The position numbers and the translations under genes were made by a program. From assembly GCF_047654785.1 (NCBI RefSeq), contig NZ_JASGKQ010000003.1, forward strand, positions 558,001-622,000: a DNA stretch of 64,000 nt, given 5' to 3'. Every line of letters starts with the position of its first letter. The first letter of the stretch is position 1. This stretch comes from Pelomonas sp047654785 (GTDB lineage Bacteria; Pseudomonadota; Gammaproteobacteria; Burkholderiales; Burkholderiaceae_C). Shown here one piece after another: positions 54,328-64,000 of this stretch. Under the pieces are notes generated by a model. That model worked only from the letters and a program-made list of their open reading frames with translations, had not been told where the DNA came from and made no database searches.

Positions 54328-55995
54328 TCAGCCCCGCATCTCGGGTTCCGCCAGCCATTCGCGGCCCTTGAGCATGCCGTCCCAGTACAGCGGCGGCAGG
54401 ATGCGCTCCTTCAGGTACCAGGCCAGCCGCGAGGGCCGCGTGCCGTCGATCAGCCAGCGCGGGAAGCTGGGCGCGAGCTTGCCGCCGTAGCCGAACTCGG
54501 CCAGCACGATGCGGCCGCGCGCCACGGTCAGCGGGCAGGAGCCGTAGCCGTCGTAGCGCGCCTCGCCCCGGGCCGCGCCGCGCGCGGCGAGCAGGTTGTG
54601 CGCGACGACGGGCGCCTGCTTGCGCGCCGCGGCGGCCGTCTTGGCGTTCGGGGTGTTGGCCGCGTCACCGAGCGCGAACACATTGGCCCAGGTCTTGTGG
54701 CGCAGCGTGGCGGGGTCCACGTCCACCCAGCCGGCGGCGTCGGCCAGTGGGCTGACGCGGACGAAGTCCGGCGCGGCCTGCGGCGGCACGACGTGGATCA
54801 TGTCGAACTCGCGCACCCGCTGCGTCTTGCCGCCGTCGGCGTTGGTCTGCGTGAACAGCGCCTTGCGGGCCGGCCCGTCGATGGCGGTCAGCGTCTGGCC
54901 GAAGTTCAGGTGGATGCCGTAGGCCTGCACGAAGTCCATCAGCGCGGGCACGTAGTCCGGCACGCCGAAGAGCACGGCGCCGGCGCTGCAGAACTGGATG
55001 TCCACGTCGCGCAGCACGCCGCTGCGGCGCCAGTGGTCGGCCGAGAGGTACATGGCCTTCTGCGGCGCCCCGGCGCACTTGATCGGCATGGGCGGCTGCG
55101 TGAACACCGCGCGGCCGCCGCGCAGGCCCTGCACCAACTGCCAGGTGTAGGGCGCCAGGTCGTAGCGGTAGTTGGAGGTGACGCCGTGGCGGCCCAGCGT
55201 GTCCACCAGGCCCTCGATGCCGTGCCAGTCCAGCTTCAGGCCGGGGCAGACGACGAGCTGGCGGTACTTGACGACGCGGCAGCCGTCGAGGATGACGGCG
55301 TCCCGCGCCGGCTCGAATGCGGCCACCGCGGCCTTCAGCCAGTGGACGCCGCGGGGCAGCACGGAGGCCAGCGTGCGGGCGGTGGCCGCAGCGTCGAAGA
55401 CGCCGCCGCCCACCAGCGTCCAGCCGGGCTGGTAGTAGTGGATGTCTGCGGGGTCGATGACGGCGATGTCCAGCCCGGGCTGGCGCGCGAGCAGGCTGGA
55501 CGCGACGGCGATGCCGGCCGCGCCGCCGCCGACGATGACCACCTCGTGGGTCGCGTCGGCCAGCTCCACCGGCGTCCTGCCGCCGTTGGCGAGCCGGCGC
55601 ACCAGGCCCTGGAGGTCGTAGCCCGCGCGGGCGGCGCGCTCGATGATCTCGGGCAGCGGGCGCTGGCCGGACTGCGACAGCGCCCACATCGTCGTCGAGC
55701 GGGTGCCGGTGCGGCAGAAGGCCAGCACCGGCTTGGGGCTGGCCGCCATCAGCGCGGCGAACTCGCGACCCTGCTCGTCGCTGACCTTGCCCGGCTCGGC
55801 CGGCAGGTGGTGCATCGCCAGCCCCAGGCCGTGCGCGGCGGCCTGCAGCTCGGCGAAGGCCGGCTGGTCGTTGCCTTCGCCGTCGGGGCGGTTGCAGATC
55901 ACGGTGCGGAAGCCGGCGTCCGCGATCTGCCGCAGGTCGGCCGCGTGGAGCTGGGCGGCGACGGCCAGCTCCGGCGTCAGGGTCTTGAATTCCAT
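54328..55995 (-). CDS. sqr: Phosphatase-like (DUF442/BLH) domain fused to sulfide:quinone oxidoreductase
   Basis: A 555-residue fusion. Residues 1-125 are a beta-lactamase-hydrolase-like phosphatase domain (DAGFRTVICNRPDGEGNDQP, loop AFCRTGTRSTTMW). From about 150 begins an SQR flavoprotein: FAD loop EVVIVGGGAAGIAVASSLL, HYYQPGWTLVGGG, a cysteine in LVVCPGLKLDW and another in MPIKCAGAPQKAMYLSADHW (the redox pair), then VFALGDAANTPNAKTAAAARKQAPVVAHNLLA. It would oxidise sulfide to persulfide and pass electrons to quinone. Its neighbours are a persulfide dioxygenase, a TSUP exporter and a FisR regulator. Confidence 0.92.
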   Translation of the reverse strand: MEFKTLTPELAVAAQLHAADLRQIADAGFRTVICNRPDGEGNDQPAFAELQAAAHGLGLAMHHLPAEPGKVSDEQGREFAALMAASPKPVLAFCRTGTRSTTMWALSQSGQRPLPEIIERAARAGYDLQGLVRRLANGGRTPVELADATHEVVIVGGGAAGIAVASSLLARQPGLDIAVIDPADIHYYQPGWTLVGGGVFDAAATARTLASVLPRGVHWLKAAVAAFEPARDAVILDGCRVVKYRQLVVCPGLKLDWHGIEGLVDTLGRHGVTSNYRYDLAPYTWQLVQGLRGGRAVFTQPPMPIKCAGAPQKAMYLSADHWRRSGVLRDVDIQFCSAGAVLFGVPDYVPALMDFVQAYGIHLNFGQTLTAIDGPARKALFTQTNADGGKTQRVREFDMIHVVPPQAAPDFVRVSPLADAAGWVDVDPATLRHKTWANVFALGDAANTPNAKTAAAARKQAPVVAHNLLAARGAARGEARYDGYGSCPLTVARGRIVLAEFGYGGKLAPSFPRWLIDGTRPSRLAWYLKERILPPLYWDGMLKGREWLAEPEMRG

Positions 55996-56016
55996 GCGGG
56001 TCTCCGGGGCCGGGGC

Positions 56017-56922
56017 TCAGAGCGCGTTCAGCGGGATCTTCAGGTAGCGCACGCCGTTGTCCTCGGCGGGCGGCAGCTCGCCGGCGCGCATGTTCACCTG
56101 CACGGACGGCAGGATCAGCGTCGGCATGCCCAGCGTCGCGTCGCGCGCGGTGCGCATGGCCACGAAGGCGTCCTCGCTGATGCCGTCGCGCACGTGGATG
56201 TTGTGCGCGCGCTCCTCGGCCACGGTGCTGACGAACTGCAGTTCGCGCCCGCCGGGCTGGTAGTCGTGGCACATGTACAGGCGGGTCTGCGGCGGCAGGC
56301 TCAGCACGGTGTTGATCGAGCGGTACAGGGTGCGGGCGTCGCCGCCGGGGAAGTCGCAGCGGGCAGTGCCGTAGTCGGGCATGAACAGGGTGTCGCCGAC
56401 GAAGGCGGCGATCTCGCCGGCCGGCCCGCCGTCGCCGGCGCCGGCGGTGACCACGTAGGTCATGCAGGCCGGCGTGTGGCCGGGCGTGTGCAGCGCGCGG
56501 GCCTGCAGGCCGCCGATGGCGAAGGCCTCGCCGTCCTGGAAGAGGTGGTCGAACTGGCGGCCGTCGCGGGCGAAGTCGGGGCCGGCGTTGAACAGCGTGC
56601 CGAACACCTGCTGCACCGCCGTGATGTGGCCGCCGATGCCCAGCCGGCCGCCCAGCGTCCGGCGCAGGTAGGGGGCGGCGGACAGGTGGTCGGCGTGGAC
56701 GTGGGTCTCCAGGATCCACTGCACCTGCGCGCCCAGCTCGCGCACGCGGGCGACGAGCCGGTCGGCGCTGGCCGTGGCGGTGCGGCCGGACTTGGGTTCG
56801 TAGTCCAGCACGCTGTCCACCAGCGCGCACTGCATCGTCGCGCGGTCCAGCACGAGGTAGCTGACGGTCCAGGTCGCCGCGTCGAAGAAGCCTTCGACCT
56901 GCATCCGGGATGGATGGTCCAT
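56017..56922 (-). CDS. Persulfide dioxygenase-like metallo-beta-lactamase-fold protein
   Basis: A 301-residue MBL-fold enzyme. Iron ligands are in ETHVHADHLSAAPYLRRTLGG (HxHxDH), HTPGHTPACMTYVV and FVGDTLFMPDYGTARCDFPGGDARTLYRSI, with the late histidine in YMCHDYQPGGRE. The combination MPDYGTARCDFPGG is typical of the Blh/ETHE1-related group next to SQR. It would oxidise glutathione persulfide to sulfite plus glutathione. It is 21 bp upstream of the SQR-fusion gene in the same operon. Confidence 0.92.
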   Translation of the reverse strand: MDHPSRMQVEGFFDAATWTVSYLVLDRATMQCALVDSVLDYEPKSGRTATASADRLVARVRELGAQVQWILETHVHADHLSAAPYLRRTLGGRLGIGGHITAVQQVFGTLFNAGPDFARDGRQFDHLFQDGEAFAIGGLQARALHTPGHTPACMTYVVTAGAGDGGPAGEIAAFVGDTLFMPDYGTARCDFPGGDARTLYRSINTVLSLPPQTRLYMCHDYQPGGRELQFVSTVAEERAHNIHVRDGISEDAFVAMRTARDATLGMPTLILPSVQVNMRAGELPPAEDNGVRYLKIPLNAL

Positions 56923-56947
56923 GGCGGGGTCTCCCGGTGGCGGCGGC

Positions 56948-57133
56948 TCAGCGCCGGCAGGTGTTGATGCCCAGCAGCGTGTACAGCGGGCAGAAGCCCG
57001 CCGCGCCGGTGGCCAGCGGCACCACGCCCAGCCAGCCCCAGGCGCCCACGGTGCTGGTGGCCGCGAGGGCGATCAGCGCCAGGCCGGCGATCACGCGCAG
57101 GCTGCGGTCCAGGGTTCCTTCGTTCGCTTTCAT
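56948..57133 (-). CDS. DUF2892 (YgaP-like) membrane protein
   Basis: A 61-residue protein with the DUF2892 pattern: NEGTLDRSLRVIAGLALIALAA, a first membrane helix, then GWLGVVPLATGAAGFCPLYTLLGINTCRR with the second helix and cysteine-containing end. Such proteins accompany rhodanese and SQR/persulfide dioxygenase genes. It is the first gene of the sulfide operon, 14-25 bp before the dioxygenase gene, and its start lies about 75 bp downstream of the sigma-54-type promoter at 57210-57224. Confidence 0.9.
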   Translation of the reverse strand: MKANEGTLDRSLRVIAGLALIALAATSTVGAWGWLGVVPLATGAAGFCPLYTLLGINTCRR

Positions 57134-57209
57134 GGGGGTCTCCTCGTCGTGGGTGTCGTCCTGCCCGCCGCTGCGGTGGCAGCGCCGGGCGCCTTGCAAA
57201 CCCGATAAT

Positions 57210-57224
57210 TCAAGACCCGTGCCA
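57210..57224 (-). promoter_or_regulatory. Candidate sigma-54 promoter of the sulfide operon
   Basis: On the minus strand TGGCACGGGTCTTGAA matches TGGCACG-N4-TTGCA except that the -12 GC is GA. Spacing between the -24 GG and the -12 G is the canonical 10 bases. The adjacent gene encodes a sigma-54 activator. Confidence 0.6.
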
Positions 57225-57272
57225 GGCGCCGCCCGCCCGGCTTGCTTGCGTGGCAAGTCGTTGAATGGACGT

Positions 57273-57291
57273 GGGAATATCGAGAATTCCC
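57273..57291. promoter_or_regulatory. Candidate FisR upstream activator site
   Basis: GGGAAT (57273-57278) and ATTCCC (57286-57291) form an inverted repeat with a 7-bp spacer, about 50-80 bp upstream of the candidate sigma-54 promoter. A second palindrome, CTGCCA-A-TGGCAG (57336-57348), lies closer to the FisR gene. Which of them is bound is unknown. Confidence 0.4.
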
Positions 57292-57406
57292 AGGCCGGAA
57301 GCGGTGTCCGGGCGCCCGCGGTGCCGCGGCTCCTGCTGCCAATGGCAGCGAATCTGGCAGCGCCATGGCGGCGCGATGGCAGCCATCGCGCACAATCCGC
57401 CGCACC

Positions 57407-58750
<1,344 letters not shown>

Positions 58751-58888
58751 ACGCGGCGGCGCGCACCGCCATGGGGTGTTGCGCGCGGCCTGGCCGCCCG
58801 CCTCTGGTGCGTCCCGGCGCGGCGGCCGGGCATGCCGCTAAGCTCCGGGCGGCCGAATGCGGCGCCGCCCGGCCCCACTGGTGCCACA

Positions 58889-58904
58889 TGGCGCATGAAT
58901 TGCT
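58889..58904 (+). promoter_or_regulatory. Candidate sigma-54 promoter of the Tsx/ABC importer genes
   Basis: TGGCGCATGAATTGCT carries the -24 GG and -12 GC at exactly 10 bases apart and matches TGGCAC-N5-TTGCT at all but one consensus base. The predicted start of transcription is about 25 bp before the AGGAG of the Tsx-like gene. Confidence 0.6.
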
Positions 58905-58941
58905 AGTGCCCGCCCATCCCCATCCGACCCAGGAGCCCGCC

Positions 58942-59793
58942 TTGAGCCCGACCACACGCCTGCTTTGCACCGCCCTGGCCACGCTGGCCGCCAGCACCGG
59001 CCAGGCCGCCGACTGGAGCGACACCTCGATCGGCTACCGCTACGGCACGAAGTTCGCCGAGCCCTTCGGCGCGAACGACATCAAGAAGAGCATCGTCAAC
59101 CTCAACCACGCCAGCGGCTACGCCTACGGCAGCAACTTCTTCAACGCCGACGTGCTGCTGTCCGACAGGCGCGACCCGTCCAGCCCCGGCGCGGACAGCG
59201 GCGCGAGCGAGGTCTACCTCGTCTACCGCCACACGCTGGACATCGGCAAGGTCAGCGGCAGCAAGATCGAGTTCGGCCCGGTGCGCGGCCTGGGGCTGAC
59301 GGCCGGCTTCGACGCCAACGTCAAGGTCGATGCCGGCTACAACTCGCGCAAGCGCATGCTGGTGCTGGGCCCGACGCTGATGCTGGACGTGCCCGGCTTC
59401 CTCAACATCAGCCTGCTGCTGCTGAAGGAGAGCAACGCGCCCTACAGCAAGTTCACCGGCACCGCGACGCCGCGCTACGACTACAAGACCCACGCGATGC
59501 TGGCGGCGGCCTGGAGCATTCCGCTGGGCAAGCTGCCCTTGGCCTTCGAAGGTTTCGCCAATTACATTGCGAGCAAGGGCACGGACGAGTTCGGCGGCGC
59601 GACGGCGCCGGAATTCAACTTCGACGGGCAGGTCATGTACGACGCAGGCGCCGCCGCTGGCGCGCCGGGGAAGTTCAAGGTGGGCATCGAGTACCAGTAC
59701 TGGCGCAACAAGTTCGGCAACCCCTACCGGGGCGCGGCCGGCCGCGGCGCGTTCGCGAAGACGCCGATGATCCGCGCCGAGTACCACTTCTGA
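58942..59793 (+). CDS. Tsx-like nucleoside-specific outer-membrane channel
   Basis: A 283-residue outer-membrane protein. Signal sequence LSPTTRLLCTALATLAASTGQA is followed by DWSDTSIGYRYGTKFAEPFG and a beta-barrel made of alternating strands, ending RAEYHF with a terminal phenylalanine. The opening and the length fit the Tsx/OmpK nucleoside channel family. The start is most likely the TTG at 58942 because AGGAG lies six bases upstream; an in-frame ATG at 58888 overlaps the candidate sigma-54 promoter. The downstream BMP-type ABC importer supports nucleoside or purine uptake. Confidence 0.8.
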   Translation: MSPTTRLLCTALATLAASTGQAADWSDTSIGYRYGTKFAEPFGANDIKKSIVNLNHASGYAYGSNFFNADVLLSDRRDPSSPGADSGASEVYLVYRHTLDIGKVSGSKIEFGPVRGLGLTAGFDANVKVDAGYNSRKRMLVLGPTLMLDVPGFLNISLLLLKESNAPYSKFTGTATPRYDYKTHAMLAAAWSIPLGKLPLAFEGFANYIASKGTDEFGGATAPEFNFDGQVMYDAGAAAGAPGKFKVGIEYQYWRNKFGNPYRGAAGRGAFAKTPMIRAEYHF

Positions 59794-59808
59794 ACGCGCC
59801 CGCCCGGC

Positions 59809-61324
<1,516 letters not shown>

Positions 61325-61338
<14 letters not shown>

Positions 61339-62398
61339 GCCGCGCGCGCAGACCTCGCTGGCGCTGGCCGTCGCCGCGCCGCTGCTGGCGCTGGCCATCA
61401 CGGTGCTGATCGGCATGCTGCTGTTCACCGCGCTCGGCAAGGACCCGGTGCAGGCGCTGCGGCTGTTCTTCGTCGAGCCGCTGAAGAACGGCCGGGCGCT
61501 GTCGGAGCTGAGCATCAAGGCCGTGCCGCTGGCGCTGATCGCGCTGGGCCTGGCGGTGTGCTTTCGCGCCAACATCTGGAACATCGGCGCCGAGGGGCAG
61601 TTCGTGCTCGGTGCGCTCGGTGCTGGCTGGGTGGCGATGCAGGCGGGGCCTGGCAGCTCGGCCTGGTTCGTCGTGCCGGTGCTGCTGGGCGGCATCGTCG
61701 GCGGCATGCTGTGGGCGGGCCTCGTCGCGCTGCTGCGCGACCGCTGCAACACCAACGAGATCCTCGTCAGCCTGATGCTGGTCTACGTGGCCGGGCTGCT
61801 GCTGAACTACCTGGTCTACGGGCCGTGGAAAGACCCGGACGGCTACAACTTCCCGCAGACCGTGCTGTTCGCCGCGGCGACGCGGCTGCCGCGGCTGGTG
61901 GGCGGGCTGCGGATGAATGCCGGCGTCGTCATCGCGCTGCTGGCGGTGGCGGCGTTCGCGGTGTTCCAGTTCCGCACCTACCGCGGCTATGCGCTGACGG
62001 TGGGCGGCATCGCGCCGGCGGCGGCGCGCTACGCCGGGTTCTCGTCGCGCAGCGCGCTGTGGACGGCGCTGCTGCTGTCCGGCGGCATGGCGGGGCTGGC
62101 TGGCGCGCTGGAGGTGGCCGGGCCGCTGGGCCAGCTGACGCCCTATGTGCCGGTGGGCTACGGCTTCGCGGCCATCATCGTGGCCTTCGTCGGCCGGCTG
62201 CATCCGGTGGGCATCGTGTTCTCGGCCGTGCTGATGAGCATGTTCTACATCGGCGGCGAGCTGGCGCAGAGCCGCATGGGCCTGCCCAAGGCGCTGACCA
62301 GCGTGTTCCAGGGCCTGCTGCTGTTCACGCTGCTGGCCTGCGACCACGGGCTGCAGTACCGCATGCGCTGGGCCGCAGGTCGGAAGGGGCCGCCATGA
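61325..62398 (+). CDS. ABC transporter permease, nucleoside/BMP type (subunit 1)
   Basis: A 357-residue inner-membrane permease of the BPD_transp_2 family with about nine or ten segments. Diagnostic stretches are SIKAVPLALIALGLAVCFRANIWNIGAEGQFVLGALGAGWV (about 62-102), LVALLRDRCNTNEILVSLMLVYVAGLLLNYLVYGPW and GYGFAAIIVAFVGRLHPVGIVFSAVLMSMFYIGGELAQSRMGLP. The longer of the two permeases, it pairs with the next gene. Its stop overlaps the next start as ATGA. Confidence 0.93.
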
Positions 62399-63315
62399 CC
62401 GAGATCGCGCTGCTGTTCGCGGCCACGCTGAGCGCCGGCACCGTGCTGGCGATCGCCGGGCTGGGTCTGCTGATCAACGAGCGTGCCGGCATCGTCAACC
62501 TCGGCGCCGAGGGGCTGATGCTGGTGGCGGCCATCGCCGGCTTCGCGGCGGGCGTGCACACCGGCTCCGACGTGCTGGGCTTCATCGCCGGCATGGCCGC
62601 GGGCGCGCTGTTGTCGCTCTTCTTCGGGCTGCTGGTGATCTGGCTCAACACCAACCAGTACGCCACCGGTCTGGCGCTCTCGCTGTTCGGTGCCGGCTTC
62701 TCGGCCTTCGTCGGCACCGGCTACACGCAGCAGCGCCTGCCGGAGCGCACGCAGTGGGCCGTGCCGGGCCTGGCGGATCTGCCGGGCATCGGCAAGGCGC
62801 TGTTCACGCAGCACCCGGTCGTCTACCTGGCGATCGCGCTGGCCGTGGCGCTGCATGTCTTCCTGTACCGCAGCCGCGCCGGGCTGGTGCTGCGCGCGGT
62901 GGGCGAGTCGCCGGAGTCCGCCCACGCGCTGGGCTATCCGGTGCGCCGCATCCGGCTCGCCGCGGTCTGCGCGGGCGGGGCGCTGTGCGGGCTGGCGGGT
63001 GCCTACCTGTCCCTCATCTACACGCCGCTGTGGGTGGAGGGCATGGTGGCCGGCAAGGGCTGGATCGCACTGGCGCTGACCACCTTCGCCACCTGGCGGC
63101 CAGCCCGCGTGCTGCTGGGCGCCTACCTGTTCGGTGGTGTCACGATGCTGCAGTTCCACCTGCAGAGCGAGGGCATCGACATCCCGACGCAGTGGCTCAG
63201 CATGCTGCCCTACCTCGCCACCATCGCCGTGCTGGTGCTGATCTCGCGCAACCCGGCGTGGATCAAGGCCAACATGCCCGCGTCGCTCGGCAAGCCGTTC
63301 AAGCCCGGCCACTGA
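62395..63315 (+). CDS. ABC transporter permease, nucleoside/BMP type (subunit 2)
   Basis: A 306-residue permease of the same family, the shorter partner. It contains LLINERAGIVNLGAEGLMLVAAIAGFAAG (about 26-54), VIWLNTNQYATGLALSLFGAGFSAFVG and VGESPESAHALGYPVRRIRLAAVCAGGALCGLAGAYLSL (the EAA-like coupling region). Overlapping start and stop codons with the first permease give equal expression. The two should form the heterodimeric membrane channel energised by the double ATPase at 59809. Confidence 0.93.
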   Translation: MTEIALLFAATLSAGTVLAIAGLGLLINERAGIVNLGAEGLMLVAAIAGFAAGVHTGSDVLGFIAGMAAGALLSLFFGLLVIWLNTNQYATGLALSLFGAGFSAFVGTGYTQQRLPERTQWAVPGLADLPGIGKALFTQHPVVYLAIALAVALHVFLYRSRAGLVLRAVGESPESAHALGYPVRRIRLAAVCAGGALCGLAGAYLSLIYTPLWVEGMVAGKGWIALALTTFATWRPARVLLGAYLFGGVTMLQFHLQSEGIDIPTQWLSMLPYLATIAVLVLISRNPAWIKANMPASLGKPFKPGH

Positions 63316-63351
63316 ACCCACCCCCACCGCCCACCCTCCCAGGAGAAACGC

Positions 63352-64000
63352 ATGACATCCCTCGCCACCCGCCGGACCTTCGCGCTCGCCGCGCTGGCCG
63401 CCGCCGCCGCGCTCGCCGCCTGCTCGAAGCAGGAGGAGGCCCCGGCCGCCGCGCCGGCCGCGCCCGAGGCCGCCGCGAAGCCCGAGCCGCTGAAGATCGC
63501 CTTCGCCTACGTCGGCCCGGTGGGGGACGGCGGCTGGACCTTCGCCCACGACAACGCCCGCAAGGCGCTGGAGCAGGAGTTCGGCGACAAGATCGCCACC
63601 ACCTTCGTCGAGAAGGTGCCCGAGGCGGCCGACGCCGAGCGCGTCTTCAACGACCTCGTCGGCCAGGGCAACAAGCTGATCTTCGGCACCACCTTCGGCT
63701 ACATGGAACCCATGCTCAAGGTCGCGGCCGAGCACAAGGACGTGAAGTTCGAGCATGCCACCGGCTACAAGACCGCCGAGAACCTGCGCACCTACGACAG
63801 CCGCACCTACGAGGGCGCCTACCTCGCCGGCGTCATCGCGGGCGCGATGACCAAGACCAACACCGTCGGCGTGGTCGGCTCCGTCCCCATCCCCGAGGTC
63901 ATCCGCAACATCAACAGCTTCACGCTGGGCGCGCAGAGCGTGAACCCCAAGATCAAGACCAAGGTGGTCTGGGTCAACGAGTGGTTCGACCCGCCGAAGG
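63352..64000 (+). CDS. BMP-family substrate-binding lipoprotein (partial, runs off the window end)
   Basis: The first about 216 residues of a periplasmic binding lipoprotein. A signal peptide with lipobox LAAC (Cys24) is followed by an Ala/Pro/Glu-rich linker. The BMP/Med fold then appears: IAFAYVGPVGDGGWTFAHDNAR, KLIFGTTFGYMEPMLKVAAEH, YEGAYLAGVIAGAMTKTNTVGVVGSVPIPEVIRNINSF. GDGGWTFAHDNAR and the EGAYLAG loop are family hallmarks. BMP proteins bind purine nucleosides or related ligands. AGGAG precedes the ATG at 63352. Placing the binding protein last in the operon is less common than first. Confidence 0.93.
   Translation, partial: MTSLATRRTFALAALAAAAALAACSKQEEAPAAAPAAPEAAAKPEPLKIAFAYVGPVGDGGWTFAHDNARKALEQEFGDKIATTFVEKVPEAADAERVFNDLVGQGNKLIFGTTFGYMEPMLKVAAEHKDVKFEHATGYKTAENLRTYDSRTYEGAYLAGVIAGAMTKTNTVGVVGSVPIPEVIRNINSFTLGAQSVNPKIKTKVVWVNEWFDPPK

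Overview
The window looks like chromosomal DNA from a GC-rich betaproteobacterium of the order Burkholderiales (Roseateles, Mitsuaria or Rubrivivax-like). This rests on the very high GC, the dense coding, the ETF/acyl-CoA dehydrogenase sets, the PEP-CTERM and TonB-dependent proteins and the FisR/SQR sulfide module. It is an inference from gene families, not a database match. No rRNA, tRNA or CRISPR array was seen.

Layout. 1-2.1 kb: a carboxymuconolactone decarboxylase-type gene broken by a 37-bp tandem duplication, a cupin gene and a divergent LysR regulator. 2.1-6.1 kb: a MerR regulator, an epimerase-like protein, a coniferyl-aldehyde-dehydrogenase-type ALDH and an exported acetoacetate-decarboxylase-like protein; two near-identical MerR-type promoters with 19-bp spacers tie these into one regulon. 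6.2-7.2 kb: a small putative motility protein and murI. 7.3-11.9 kb and 19.6-26.3 kb: two fatty-acid beta-oxidation clusters (etfBA, acyl-CoA dehydrogenase, nitronate monooxygenase; then FadB-like protein, thiolase, acyl-CoA dehydrogenase, SDR, thioesterase) whose upstream regions share one palindromic operator. 12-14.7 kb: a CadA-type metal P-type ATPase with a CadR-like regulator. 14.7-16.9 kb: a mosaic of mobile-element debris (internally deleted traG, truncated IS4-family transposase, IS1595-type fragment) beside an intact ParDE-type toxin-antitoxin pair. 17-19.6 kb: ergothioneine genes egtB and egtD, and a VanZ-like protein. 26.3-30.2 kb: a second toxin-antitoxin pair, an RpiB-family protein and an SNF2-family helicase.

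30.2-53.5 kb is the centrepiece: a probable xyloglucan utilisation locus. Exported enzymes (GH5, GH95 alpha-fucosidase, GH35 beta-galactosidase, SGNH esterase, GH9), a TonB-dependent receptor, two MFS permeases (GPH type and AmpG-like), apparently cytoplasmic GH31 alpha-xylosidase and GH1 beta-glucosidase, then xylose isomerase and xylulokinase under a ROK repressor with a clear palindromic operator. The gene set parallels the Cellvibrio japonicus xyloglucan locus (TonB receptor, GH31, GH35, GH95). It also carries a PEP-CTERM protein and an unusual ExoP_C-like/SGNH fusion. Between the SGNH and GH95 genes lie two nested inverted-repeat elements with the same core in opposite orientations.

53.5-58.8 kb: a sulfide/persulfide oxidation operon (TSUP exporter, phosphatase-SQR fusion, persulfide dioxygenase, DUF2892 membrane protein) divergent from a FisR-type sigma-54 activator whose three sensor cysteines have the expected spacing. 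58.9-64 kb: a Tsx-like nucleoside channel preceded by a sigma-54-type promoter, then an ABC importer of the BMP/nucleoside class, whose binding-protein gene runs off the window end.
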